Position numbers and translations under genes: made by a program
Part shown: one piece after another, positions 17,655 to 26,771 of the stretch
How the letters are laid out: each line of letters opens with the position of its first letter
Numbering within the stretch: the stretch's first letter is position 1
Origin: DASYHS01 sp035998295
Lineage (GTDB): Bacteria; Pseudomonadota; Alphaproteobacteria; Azospirillales; Azospirillaceae
Reading direction: 5' to 3'
DNA length: 56,156 nt
Assembly: GCF_035998295.1 (NCBI RefSeq)
Contig: NZ_DASYHS010000176.1
Coordinates: 1 to 56,156 of the forward strand
The notes under the pieces: generated by a model
Told to the model about the DNA's origin: nothing
The model's input: only the letters and a program-made list of their open reading frames with translations
The model's database searches: none

Positions 17655-18508
17655 CTGAACAGGAAGTCCCGGACCACGGAGATCTGGTCCTCGGCCATCA
17701 GCGACGGCGCGTGCCCGGCGCCCGCGACCTCGTGGATCTCCGCCTTCGGGCCGCGGCGCGTCATCCCGGCGGCCACCTCGCGCGTCAGCAGGGTGGAATC
17801 GGCGCCGCGCACCACCAGGACGGGGGCAGCGACCCGGTCCCACAGGTCCCAGAGGTCGACGTCCACCGGGGCCGACGCCCGCATCGGGACGACGATCGCC
17901 GGGTCGTGGAGCAGGCCGAAACCGCCGCCGGGCCGCGGGCGCGACGAGGTCCGCGCCAGGCTCCGCCATTGCGCCGCGCTCAGGCGCCCGAAGCCGGCAT
18001 GGATCAGGCGCAGGTGGCGCTCCACCTCGTCGATGGTCCGGAACGTCGGGTCCAGGCCGACATAGCCGGCGATCTGCGCCAGCGCCTCCTTCGGGACGAA
18101 GGGGCCGACGTCGTTCAGCACCAGCCGGCCCAACGGCGCCTTGGGCCGGGACGCCAGGAGCAGGCCGATCAGCCCGCCCATCGAGGTGCCGACCCAGTCG
18201 ACCGTCGCCACGTCCAGCCGCGCGATCAGCGCGACCATGTCCTGGACGTACTGGGGCAGCGCGTAGCCCATCGGGTCGGCGAGCCGGTCGCTGCCGCCCC
18301 GGCCGACGACGTCCGGGCAGACGACCCGGCAGCCCGCCTCCGCCAACGCGCGGGCCAGCGGGTCGAAGTCGCGGGCGTTGCGCGTCAGCCCGTGGACGCA
18401 GACGACCGTCCGCGCCGCGTCCGGGTCGCCCCACTCCAGGTAGGCCACGCGGTGGAACCCTCCGGGCCCGAGGCCGAGGAAGGCGTGCTCTCGCGGGATC
18501 TTGCTCAT
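17651..18508 (-). CDS. Alpha/beta hydrolase
   Basis: 285 residues. The oxyanion region is VCVHGLTRNARDFD, the nucleophile elbow GTSMGG carries the Ser, the acid is near LVVRGADSTLLT, and the catalytic His lies in GAGHAPSL. It is cytoplasmic. It resembles carboxyl-ester hydrolases of the 2-hydroxymuconate-semialdehyde hydrolase/lipase type; the substrate is not known. Confidence 0.87.
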   Translation of the reverse strand: MSKIPREHAFLGLGPGGFHRVAYLEWGDPDAARTVVCVHGLTRNARDFDPLARALAEAGCRVVCPDVVGRGGSDRLADPMGYALPQYVQDMVALIARLDVATVDWVGTSMGGLIGLLLASRPKAPLGRLVLNDVGPFVPKEALAQIAGYVGLDPTFRTIDEVERHLRLIHAGFGRLSAAQWRSLARTSSRPRPGGGFGLLHDPAIVVPMRASAPVDVDLWDLWDRVAAPVLVVRGADSTLLTREVAAGMTRRGPKAEIHEVAGAGHAPSLMAEDQISVVRDFLFR

Positions 18509-18566
18509 GCGGGAAGGTCTAGCACGCCGGCGCGCCGCCGGACATGGTTCCCGGCACCCCGGCCGC

Positions 18567-19829
18567 TCACTCCGCGGCCCGCGCGACGGGCTTCGCCTCC
18601 ATCTCGGGCGCCGGCAGGAAGGCCGGGTCGCTGACCTCGACGAAGCGGTCGGGGAAGAAGCCGTTGAAGTCCGTCCGCAGTTCCAGCGTGTAGGCTCCCG
18701 CCTGGCCGATCTCGATGTAGTCTCCCTCCCGGACGTCGGCCGCGAGCCGGTACGGCCCCTCCATGTGGTCGACGGAATCGCAGGTCGGCCCGTAGAGCGC
18801 GAAGTCGTCGAGCTGGCCGCTGGTCCGTCCGTCGACCCTCAGCACCCGCATCGGGAAGGTGAGGCCGGCGTATTTCAGGTCGGACAGGCTGCCGTAGACG
18901 CCGTCGTTGATGTAGAGCTGGTTGCCGCGCCGCAGTTCGACCCGGACGACGAGCGAGGCGCCGGCCGCGACCAGCGCCCGGCCCGGCTCGCACCACAGCT
19001 CGCAGCCCTCCGGCAGGTCGAGCCCCTCCAGCCCGGTGCGAATCGCCGCCACGTATTCGTCGAGCGGCGGCGGCATCAGGCCGACATAGGGGACGGGGAA
19101 CCCGCCGCCGACGTCGAGCACCCGGATGGGCACCGAGGCCCGCTCGATCACGTCGGCCGCCAGCCTGAGGGCCGCGGTGTAGGAGGCCGGGGTCAGGCAT
19201 TGCGAGCCGACATGGAAGGAGAGCCCGACCGGGTGCCCGGCCTGGGCGGCCGTGCGCAGCAGGGCGGCGGTGCCGTCGACCGACGCGCCGAACTTGCCGC
19301 CCAGGTCGTAGATCGCGGCGCCGCGCGCGGTGGCCATGCGGACCACGACCGTCACGTCCTCCGCCCGCCCGGTCTCCACCCTGACCTTCTCCAGCTCGTC
19401 GGGATGGTCGACGACGAAATGGCGGACGCCGTACTGGTAGTAGGCGGCCCGGATCGCGCTGCGCTGTTTCACGGGATGCATGAAATAGGCCGACGCGTCC
19501 GGGTAGCGCTCCTTCACCAGCGCGATCTCCGGCAGCGACGCGGTGTCGAAATGGCGGATGCCCGCCTCGTAGAGCGCGTCGACGAAGACCGGCTCGGCGT
19601 TGCACTTGACGGCGTACAGCACCTTGCCCGGGAACTGCGCCAGGAAGTCGCGCGCGCCGGCGCGCAGCGCGTGGGGCCGCACGCAGTAGACGGGATTGTC
19701 CGGCCGCAGCGTGGCCGCCATCGCGGCCGCGTCCGGAAACCTCGGCGTCCCCTGGCCCGCACGGCTCGCCATGGCCGAGCTTTCGGCAGGGCTCAACGGC
19801 AGCGCCGGTGTGGCAACGGGTTTATGCAT
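18567..19829 (-). CDS. Ornithine/lysine decarboxylase, alanine-racemase-fold type
   Basis: 420 residues, fold-type III PLP decarboxylase. The PLP lysine lies in YAVKCN, phosphate loops are HVGSQ and GGGFPVPY, CEPGRALVA follows, and the active-site Cys sits in GPTCDSVD. This group makes putrescine from ornithine or cadaverine from lysine; the specificity cannot be read confidently. An upstream region of about 160 bases separates it from a divergent aldehyde dehydrogenase, an enzyme class that can oxidise aminoaldehydes from polyamines. A polyamine link is plausible inference. Confidence 0.88.
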   Translation of the reverse strand: MHKPVATPALPLSPAESSAMASRAGQGTPRFPDAAAMAATLRPDNPVYCVRPHALRAGARDFLAQFPGKVLYAVKCNAEPVFVDALYEAGIRHFDTASLPEIALVKERYPDASAYFMHPVKQRSAIRAAYYQYGVRHFVVDHPDELEKVRVETGRAEDVTVVVRMATARGAAIYDLGGKFGASVDGTAALLRTAAQAGHPVGLSFHVGSQCLTPASYTAALRLAADVIERASVPIRVLDVGGGFPVPYVGLMPPPLDEYVAAIRTGLEGLDLPEGCELWCEPGRALVAAGASLVVRVELRRGNQLYINDGVYGSLSDLKYAGLTFPMRVLRVDGRTSGQLDDFALYGPTCDSVDHMEGPYRLAADVREGDYIEIGQAGAYTLELRTDFNGFFPDRFVEVSDPAFLPAPEMEAKPVARAAE

Positions 19830-19991
19830 GCAGTCGACTCCCTTCCTTCATCCCCGCAATATCGCGGCGGCGGCGGCATTTGAAAAGCCCGGCCGGGCCT
19901 GGACGCATTTGTGTCACCGTATCCGCTTCCCACATGAGCCGGATGCGGACGCAGCGCGGTTGCGCCCGACGGCCACTGTCTGGAGGAACAC

Positions 19992-21491
19992 ATGAGATCC
20001 CCGTCCCTCTCTCCGGTGCTCGACCCGCAGGCGCTTGCGGCGGAGTTGTCGGGCAAGCTGCTGATCGGCGGCGCGATGGTTCCCGCGCGGTCGGGCCGGA
20101 CGTTCGAGGTGATCGACCCGGCGACCGGCGAGGTCGCCGGCCACGCGGCGCTGGGCGAGGCGGCGGACGTCGCCGCGGCGGTCGAGGCGGCCGCGGCGGC
20201 GCAGCGGCGCTGGCGGGACGTGCCGGCCCGCGAGCGCGGGCGCCTGGTCGCGGACTGCGCCCGGGCCCTGTCGGCGCATGTCGAGGAACTGGGACGCCTG
20301 GTCGCCCTGGAGACGGGCAAGGCGCTGCGGACGGAAAGCCGGCTCGAGGCCAGCATCCTGGCCGACGTCTTCACCTTCTTCGGCGGCCTCGCCCCGGAAC
20401 TGAAGGGCGAGACGGTCCCCTTCGACCCGAAGATGCTGACCCTGACCCTGCGCGAGCCGGTCGGCGTGGTCGGGGCGATCATTCCCTGGAACGTGCCGAT
20501 GATGCTGATGGCGCTCAAGATCGCGCCGGCGCTGGTCGCGGGCAATGCGGTCGTCGTCAAGTCGGCCGAGGAGGCGCCCTTCGCCGCGCTGCGCGCCTGC
20601 CAGATCATGAACCAGGTGCTGCCCGCGGGCGTGCTCAACATCCTGTCGGGGATGGGCCCGGACTGCGGGGCGCCGCTGGTCGCCCATCCCAAGGTCGCCA
20701 AGATCACCTTCACCGGCTCGGTCGAGACCGGACGGATCATCGCGCGCACCGCCGCCGACAAGCTGATCCCGGTCACGCTCGAACTGGGCGGCAAGAGCCC
20801 GATGATCGTGATGGGCGACGCCGACCTCGACCGGGCGGTCGACGGCGCGATGATCGGCATGCGCTTCACCCGCCAGGGACAGAGCTGCACGGCCGCGAGC
20901 CGGATCTTCGTCCACGACTCCGTCCACGACGCCTTCGCCGAGAAGCTGAAGGCCAAGGTCGACACGCTGCGCATGGGCGACCCGCTGGACGAGGCGACCG
21001 ACATCGGCGCGATCGTCTCGCCCGAGCAGTTCGAGAAGGTCCGCAACTACATCCGCATCGGCGCGGAGACGCCCGGCGCCCGCGCGCTGGCCTGCTCGGC
21101 CATGCCGTCCGACCCGCGGCTGGCCAAGGGCCTGTTCGTCCAGCCGGTCCTGTTCCTGGGGCTCGACAACGACAGCCGCGTCGCCCGCGAGGAGATCTTC
21201 GGGCCGGTCACCTGCATCATCCGCTTCCACGACTACGAGGAGGTGATCGCCGCCGCCAACGACAGCGAGTACGGCCTCGCGGCGACGATCTGGACCCGGG
21301 ACCTGAAGACCGCGCTCGACGCCGCGCACCGGCTCGAGGCCGGCATCGTGCAGGTCAACCAGAACCTGGTGGTCCAGCCGAATCTCAGCTACGGCGGCGT
21401 CAAGTCGTCCGGCATGGGCAAGGAGGCCTCGCTCGAATCCATGCTCGAACATTTCACGCACAAGAAGACGGTGGTGCTGAACATGGCGTAG
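19992..21491 (+). CDS. NAD(P)-dependent aldehyde dehydrogenase
   Basis: 499 residues. Cofactor loop FTGSVETGR, general base Glu in LELGGKSP, nucleophile Cys in GQSCTAASR, and the C-terminal GVKSSGMGKE. The family-typical length and GGAGGA ribosome site six bases before ATG support the start. The substrate is unknown; proximity to the decarboxylase gene suggests an amino-aldehyde, but only weakly. A palindrome GCCCGGCCGGGC (19887-19898) lies in the divergent upstream region. Confidence 0.9.
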   Translation: MRSPSLSPVLDPQALAAELSGKLLIGGAMVPARSGRTFEVIDPATGEVAGHAALGEAADVAAAVEAAAAAQRRWRDVPARERGRLVADCARALSAHVEELGRLVALETGKALRTESRLEASILADVFTFFGGLAPELKGETVPFDPKMLTLTLREPVGVVGAIIPWNVPMMLMALKIAPALVAGNAVVVKSAEEAPFAALRACQIMNQVLPAGVLNILSGMGPDCGAPLVAHPKVAKITFTGSVETGRIIARTAADKLIPVTLELGGKSPMIVMGDADLDRAVDGAMIGMRFTRQGQSCTAASRIFVHDSVHDAFAEKLKAKVDTLRMGDPLDEATDIGAIVSPEQFEKVRNYIRIGAETPGARALACSAMPSDPRLAKGLFVQPVLFLGLDNDSRVAREEIFGPVTCIIRFHDYEEVIAAANDSEYGLAATIWTRDLKTALDAAHRLEAGIVQVNQNLVVQPNLSYGGVKSSGMGKEASLESMLEHFTHKKTVVLNMA

Positions 21492-21576
21492 AAGGGCCGC
21501 TTCCGTCTTTTCCCTTTTCTCCCGGTGCCGTTTGCGCCAGAAACCCGCATCCCGTCCCGCCACCGTGGGCAGACAG

Positions 21577-23967
21577 ATGAAGTGGTTCCGGCGCATCCTC
21601 GGCGCCACGTTCGCATTGGCGATCCTGCTGCCCGCGCTGGCCGTCGCGGGTGGCTGGCTGTGGCTGCGGACGGGCCTGCCGTCGGACGGGCGCGCGATCG
21701 CGGTCGACGGCCCGTCGGCGCCGGTCGAGATCCTGCGCGACGAGAACGCGGTGCCGCACGTCTTCGCCGGCAGCGACCATGACGCCTATTTCGCGCTGGG
21801 CTGGCTGCATGCCGAGGACCGGCTGTTCCAGATGGAGATGCAGCGCCGGGTCGGGGCGGGCCGCCTGGCGGAGGTGATCGGCGAGGCCGGCCTGCGCACC
21901 GACAGGTACATGCGCACGCTCGGCATCTACCGCCAGGCCGAGACGAGCTACGACGCGATGGCGCCGGAGATCCGCGACGCGCTCGACGCCTATGCGGCGG
22001 GCGTGAACGCCTGGCTCGCGCAGCGGCCCGGCCCGCTGCCGCTGGAATTCCAGGTGCTGCGCTTCGCGCCGGAGCCCTGGCGCCCGGCCGACAGCATCGT
22101 CTGGGGCAAGCTGATGGCGCTGCAGCTCTCGGGGAACTCCCGTGCCGAGCTGCGCCGGGCGCGCCTGCTGCAACGCCTGGACCCCGCGCAGGTCGACGAC
22201 CTCCACCCCGCCTATCCCGACGGCGCGCCGGTCACGCTGTCGGCAGCACTCGGGGGGCTCGACTTCGAGCGCTGGGCGGGCGTGTCGCTGCCCGACCTCG
22301 GCCCGGACAAGGCCTCCAACGTCTGGGTGCTGTCGGCCGACCGGACCGCGACCGGCGCGCCGATCCTGGTCAACGATCCCCACCTCGCGCTGAATGCGCC
22401 GATCCTGTGGTATCTCGCGCGGGTCGAGGCCCCCGGCCTGTCGCTGACCGGCGCGACGGTGCCGGGCGTCCCGTTCCACCTGCTCGGCCACAACGGCACG
22501 ATCGCCTGGGGCCTGACGACGACCGGGACCGACGTGCAGGACCTGTTCGTCGAACGCCTCGACCCCGCCGACGCGGGCCGCTACCTGACGCCCGAGGGGG
22601 CCGTCCCGTTCGAGACGCGCGAGGAGACGATCCGGATCGCGGGCGGCGGCGAGGAACGTCTGACGGTCCGCTCGACCCGGCACGGGCCGGTCATCTCCGA
22701 CGTCGAGGACGCCGCGGCCGGCGTGCTGCCGGAGGGCCACGTCCTGTCGCTGGCCTTCACGGCCCTGAGCGGGCGGGACACGACGGCCGGAAGCCTCTAC
22801 CACGTCAACCGCGCGCGGAACTGGGACGAGTTCCGGTCGGCGCTGCGGTCGTTCATCGTCCCGCAGCAGAACTTCGCCTATGCCGACAAGGCCGGGAACA
22901 TCGGCTTCTACACCCCGGGGCTGGTGCCCGTGCGCGAGGCCGGGGACGGCACCCTGCCGTCCCCGGGCTGGACCGGCGAGCATGGCTGGACGGGCTTCGT
23001 CCCGTTCGAGGAACTGCCCCACGCCTATAACCCGCCGGGTGGAAGCTTCGTCAACGCCAACAACCGGGTCGTCGGGCCGGACTATCCCTGGCTCCTGACC
23101 ACGGATTGGGACGACCCGTTCCGCGCGCTGCGGATCGAGGAACGCCTCGGCACCGCGCCGCCGCAAGACCTGGAGAGCTCCGAGGCGCTGCTCGCCGACA
23201 CGGTCGACCTGGCCGCGCGCGACCTGCTGCCGCTGCTGGCGCGGGCGGAGACGGACGACCCGGCCGCGCGCGACGCGCTGGCGCGCCTGGCGGCCTGGGA
23301 CGGACGGTCCGATCGCGACGCGGCCGAGCCGCTGATCTTCAACTGGTGGCTCAGGGAACTGAACCGCCGGCTCCATGCCGACGAACTGGGCCCCCTGGCC
23401 GCCGAGGTCCGGGGCCTCAACCCGCGCGTGGTGCGCAGGATGCTGACGGAGCGCCGGCGCTGGTGCGACGACGTGACCACGCCCGACGTCGAGGAAAGCT
23501 GCGGGCGGGTGCTGGGCGCCTCGCTCGAGGCGACGCTCGCGGCCCTGGCGGAACGGCACGGCGCCGACCCGGCGGGCTGGCGCTGGGGCGACGAGCACCG
23601 CGCGCCGCTCACCAACCAGGTGATCGACCGCATTCCCGTGTTGCGGTCGCTACGCGACCTCGGGACGGAGACGGACGGCTCCGACTTCACCGTGAACCGG
23701 GGAGCGACGCGGCTTTCCGACGACGAGGCGCCCTTCGCGCATGTCCACGGGGCGGGCTACCGGGCCGTCTACGACCTCGGCGCGCCGGAACGCTCGCTGT
23801 TCGTGATCGCGACCGGGCAGTCCGGCAACCCGCTGTCGCCCCACTACTCGGATTTCGTCGAGCGCTGGCGCGACGGGCGCCACGTCACCATCACCGGCAC
23901 GCCCGAGGAACTGGCGGCGCGCGGAATCGGACGGCTCGTGCTGTCACCAGGGAGACAGGCCAGATGA
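21577..23967 (+). CDS. Penicillin-acylase-family N-terminal-nucleophile hydrolase
   Basis: 796 residues, exported precursor. A signal/anchor segment lies at 8-27. The alpha part follows, then the autoproteolytic junction at DKASNVWVLS, where Ser247 would become the N-terminal nucleophile of the beta chain. ATGAPILVNDPHL and GHNGTIAWGLTT are also family marks. Such enzymes cleave amide bonds of penicillins, acyl-homoserine lactones or other N-acyl compounds in the periplasm. Natural substrate unknown; quorum quenching is a common guess but not shown. ATG 21577 is preferred over an upstream TTG. The gene overlaps the next by ATGA. Confidence 0.9.
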   Translation: MKWFRRILGATFALAILLPALAVAGGWLWLRTGLPSDGRAIAVDGPSAPVEILRDENAVPHVFAGSDHDAYFALGWLHAEDRLFQMEMQRRVGAGRLAEVIGEAGLRTDRYMRTLGIYRQAETSYDAMAPEIRDALDAYAAGVNAWLAQRPGPLPLEFQVLRFAPEPWRPADSIVWGKLMALQLSGNSRAELRRARLLQRLDPAQVDDLHPAYPDGAPVTLSAALGGLDFERWAGVSLPDLGPDKASNVWVLSADRTATGAPILVNDPHLALNAPILWYLARVEAPGLSLTGATVPGVPFHLLGHNGTIAWGLTTTGTDVQDLFVERLDPADAGRYLTPEGAVPFETREETIRIAGGGEERLTVRSTRHGPVISDVEDAAAGVLPEGHVLSLAFTALSGRDTTAGSLYHVNRARNWDEFRSALRSFIVPQQNFAYADKAGNIGFYTPGLVPVREAGDGTLPSPGWTGEHGWTGFVPFEELPHAYNPPGGSFVNANNRVVGPDYPWLLTTDWDDPFRALRIEERLGTAPPQDLESSEALLADTVDLAARDLLPLLARAETDDPAARDALARLAAWDGRSDRDAAEPLIFNWWLRELNRRLHADELGPLAAEVRGLNPRVVRRMLTERRRWCDDVTTPDVEESCGRVLGASLEATLAALAERHGADPAGWRWGDEHRAPLTNQVIDRIPVLRSLRDLGTETDGSDFTVNRGATRLSDDEAPFAHVHGAGYRAVYDLGAPERSLFVIATGQSGNPLSPHYSDFVERWRDGRHVTITGTPEELAARGIGRLVLSPGRQAR

Positions 23968-25178
23968 CCATCGGCATGGAAGACATCCGCCGGGCGGCGG
24001 CGACGATCCGGGACGACCTGGCGCCGAGCCCGACCATCCGCGCGGAGCGGCTGTCGGAGGAGCTGGGCTGCACGCTGTTCCTGAAGCTTGAGCATCTGCG
24101 GCACACCGGCAGCTTCAAGGAGCGCGGCGCCCTCAACAAGCTGCGCGGCCTTTCCGCCGAGGCCGCGCGGGCCGGCGTCATCGCGATGTCCGCCGGCAAC
24201 CACGCCCAGGGCGTCGCCTACCACGCCCGCCGGCTGGGCATCCCTGCTACGATCGTGATGCCGGCGCACACGCCCTTCACCAAGGTGGAGAGGACCGAGT
24301 CCTACGGGGCACGCGTGCTCCTGCACGGCGCCAGCCTGTCGGAGGCCGAGGCCTTCGCCCACGAGGTCGCCGGGAAGGAAGGGCTGACCTTCGTCCATCC
24401 CTACGACGACCCGGCGGTGATCGCCGGACAGGGCACCTGCGCCATCGAGTTGCTGGAGGCGGTGCCGGACCTGGACATGCTGGTCGTGCCGGTCGGCGGC
24501 GGCGGGCTGATCGCCGGGATGGCGGTGGCGGCTCGGGCGATGCGGCCGGACATCCGCATCCTCGGCGTCGAGGCGGAGCTGTACCCCTCGATGCGGCAGG
24601 TGCTGGCGAGCGAACCGGTGGCGTGCCGCGGCGTCACCGTGGCCGAGGGCATCGCGGTCAAGAACCCCGGCCACCTCACGCGGGCCATCGTGAAGGACCT
24701 CGTCGACGAGATCGTCCTCGTCGGCGAGGAGATCCTGGAACGGTCGATCTACACGCTGCTGACCGACCAGAAGATCGTCGCAGAGGGGGCCGGTGCGGCG
24801 GGGGTCGCGGCCATGCTCGCGGATCCGGCGCGGTTCCGCGGCCTGCGGGTCGGCACCGTGATCTGCGGCGGCAACATCGATGCCCGCGTTCTCGCCTCGA
24901 TCCTGATGCGCGGACTGGTCCGCGACGGCCGCATGGTCCGCCTGCGGATCGCGCTCACCGACGCGCCGGGAGCGCTCGCCCGGGTCACCGGCCTGATCGG
25001 CGAGATGGGCGGCAACATCGTCGAGGTCTACCACCAGCGCCTGTTCCACGACGTGCCGGTCAAGATGGCGGAGGTCGACGTCGTCGTGGAGACGCGCAAC
25101 GCCGCCCACGTGCATCAGGTCATCGCCCGCCTGTGCGACGACGGCTTCCCGGCGGAGCTGATGGGCGACGTCTCGTGA
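23964..25178 (+). CDS. Threonine ammonia-lyase with ACT domain
   Basis: 404 residues. The PLP lysine lies in HTGSFKERGA (about 46), SAGNHAQGVA and VGGGGLIAGMA bind the cofactor phosphate, and a C-terminal ACT-like domain (about 325-404) starts RMVRLRIALTDAPGALARVTGLI. It deaminates threonine to 2-oxobutyrate. The single ACT matches the shorter tdcB/ilvA-like form rather than E. coli IlvA. It is translationally coupled to the acylase gene, which is an unusual partner. A second dehydratase without ACT is at 54715. Confidence 0.9.
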   Translation: MTIGMEDIRRAAATIRDDLAPSPTIRAERLSEELGCTLFLKLEHLRHTGSFKERGALNKLRGLSAEAARAGVIAMSAGNHAQGVAYHARRLGIPATIVMPAHTPFTKVERTESYGARVLLHGASLSEAEAFAHEVAGKEGLTFVHPYDDPAVIAGQGTCAIELLEAVPDLDMLVVPVGGGGLIAGMAVAARAMRPDIRILGVEAELYPSMRQVLASEPVACRGVTVAEGIAVKNPGHLTRAIVKDLVDEIVLVGEEILERSIYTLLTDQKIVAEGAGAAGVAAMLADPARFRGLRVGTVICGGNIDARVLASILMRGLVRDGRMVRLRIALTDAPGALARVTGLIGEMGGNIVEVYHQRLFHDVPVKMAEVDVVVETRNAAHVHQVIARLCDDGFPAELMGDVS

Positions 25179-25182
25179 CCCC

Positions 25183-25659
25183 TCAGCACAGGCCGGCGTA
25201 GCGGCCCGCGAAGTAGACCAGGGGACGGCCGCCCCGGTCGGAGGCGAGCCTCAGGACGCGACCGACCAGGATCAGGTGGTCGCCCCCTTCGTACACGGAT
25301 TCGGTCGCGCACTCGATCACCGCGAGGCTGCCGGCGATGACGGGGGCGCCGGTCGTCCAGCGCTCCACCGCGATGCCGTCCCAGCAGTCGTCGGCCGGGC
25401 CGGAGAACCGCACCGAGAGCTCGCGCTGCTCCTCGCGCAGCACGTTCACCGCGAAATGGCCGGCGTCGCGGAACGCCGCGAAGCGGGTCGCGGTGCGCGC
25501 GATGCTCCACAGCACGAGCGGCGGGTCGAGGGAGACCGAGGCGAAGGAGTTGATGGTGATCCCGACCGGCGCGCCTTGCGCGGGGCGCGCGGTCGCCACG
25601 GCGATTCCGGTGGCGAAGCATCCGAGCGCTGCTCGAAATTCGCGCGGGTCGATCGTCAT
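25183..25659 (-). CDS. Flavin reductase-like domain protein
   Basis: 158 residues. FRAALGCFATGIAVATARP followed by GITINSFASVSLDPPLVLWSIA and FAVNVL is the FMN-binding split-barrel of flavin reductases of two-component monooxygenases. No partner oxygenase gene is nearby. ATG 25659 is preceded by GGAAGAG; the open frame upstream is not domain. It converges with the threonine dehydratase, four bases apart. A TATTAT element lies about 40 bases upstream. Confidence 0.88.
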   Translation of the reverse strand: MTIDPREFRAALGCFATGIAVATARPAQGAPVGITINSFASVSLDPPLVLWSIARTATRFAAFRDAGHFAVNVLREEQRELSVRFSGPADDCWDGIAVERWTTGAPVIAGSLAVIECATESVYEGGDHLILVGRVLRLASDRGGRPLVYFAGRYAGLC

Positions 25660-25828
25660 GCGGCTCTTCCGTGGCTGGGACTCAAGGTCGGGCGATTCCC
25701 GGGTATAATAGTGGTATAGGCGAGGCGGCCGCCAAGTGCCACCTGCCACTTTTCCGGAGCGGCGGACCGGCACGCCGCGCGCGCCGGCTGTGCCCCGGCC
25801 GCCCGCGGAGCGCGTGCCGGCGGCCGGA

Positions 25829-25844
25829 TTAAAACCTTCTTAAC
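25829..25844 (+). promoter_or_regulatory. CtrA-type box upstream of motA
   Basis: TTAA, AACCTTC, TTAAC: an exact full consensus, 36 bases before the first motA ATG. Same pattern as the box at 2765-2780. It is seen directly; control by CtrA is inferred from alphaproteobacterial motility regulation. Confidence 0.65.
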
Positions 25845-25880
25845 GAAGTTGACCGAGGCTGGGCGTCCCCGCAAGGCGCA

Positions 25881-26762
25881 ATGTTCGGAAGCAACGGCCC
25901 CATGCTCTTCATCGTCGGGTCAGTCATTGTTGTCGTGTGCGTCCTGGGCGGATACGCCGCTATGGGCGGGAAGCTCGGCGTGCTGTGGCAGCCGTTCGAG
26001 GTGGTGATCATCGTCGGCGCCGCCGTCGGCGCCTTCGTGATCTCGAACCCGAAATCGGTGCTGAAGCGCTGCGCGGGCGCGATGTCGGTGCTGCTGAAAG
26101 GGTCGAAATACGACAAGGACAGCTATCTCGAGCTGCTGTCCATGCAGTACCAGATCTTCAAGATCGCGAAGACGCGCGGCCTGCTGGCGCTCGAGCAGCA
26201 CATCGAGAAGCCGGAGGAGAGCACCCTCTTCGCCCAGTTCCCGAAGTTCAACGGCAACCACCACGCCGTCGTCTTCCTGTGCGACTACCTGAGGCTGATG
26301 TCGCTCGGCTCCGACAGCCCCCACGAGCTGGAGGCGCTGATGGACGAGGAGATCGAGACCCACCACCACGAGCAGATCCAGGTCGTCTCGGCGATCCAGA
26401 CCATGGCGGACGGCATGCCGGCGCTCGGCATCGTGGCCGCGGTGCTCGGCGTCATCAAGACCATGGGCTCGATCACGGAGCCGCCGGAGGTGCTGGGCAA
26501 GCTGATCGGCGGCGCGCTGGTCGGCACGTTCCTGGGCGTGTGGATCTCCTACGGCTTCATCGGCCCGATGGCGTCGTCGTTGCGCAGCGTCTTCGACGCC
26601 GAGAACAAGTACTACCAGTGCATCAAGGCCGGGCTCCTGGCCCATCTGCACGGCTGCGCGCCGGCGGTGTCGGTGGAGTTCGCGCGCAAGGCGCTGCTCT
26701 CGGAGGTCCGGCCGACCTTCTACGAGGTGGAGGAAGCGACGGCCGCGCTTCCCCCGGCATAG
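25881..26762 (+). CDS. motA: Flagellar stator protein MotA
   Basis: Inner-membrane stator subunit that with MotB conducts ions and turns the flagellum. It has 293 residues with four hydrophobic segments (about 8-27, 35-55, 178-198, 209-230). The late pair carries MPALGIVAAVLGVIKTMGSI and VGTFLGVWISYGFIGPMA. ATG 25881 is used; ATG 25902 (MLFIVGSV) would give the more usual MotA N-terminus and has GGAAG upstream. It is followed by motB after 9 bases. A CtrA-type box lies upstream. Confidence 0.95.
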   Translation: MFGSNGPMLFIVGSVIVVVCVLGGYAAMGGKLGVLWQPFEVVIIVGAAVGAFVISNPKSVLKRCAGAMSVLLKGSKYDKDSYLELLSMQYQIFKIAKTRGLLALEQHIEKPEESTLFAQFPKFNGNHHAVVFLCDYLRLMSLGSDSPHELEALMDEEIETHHHEQIQVVSAIQTMADGMPALGIVAAVLGVIKTMGSITEPPEVLGKLIGGALVGTFLGVWISYGFIGPMASSLRSVFDAENKYYQCIKAGLLAHLHGCAPAVSVEFARKALLSEVRPTFYEVEEATAALPPA

Positions 26763-26771
26763 GGCCGCGCG

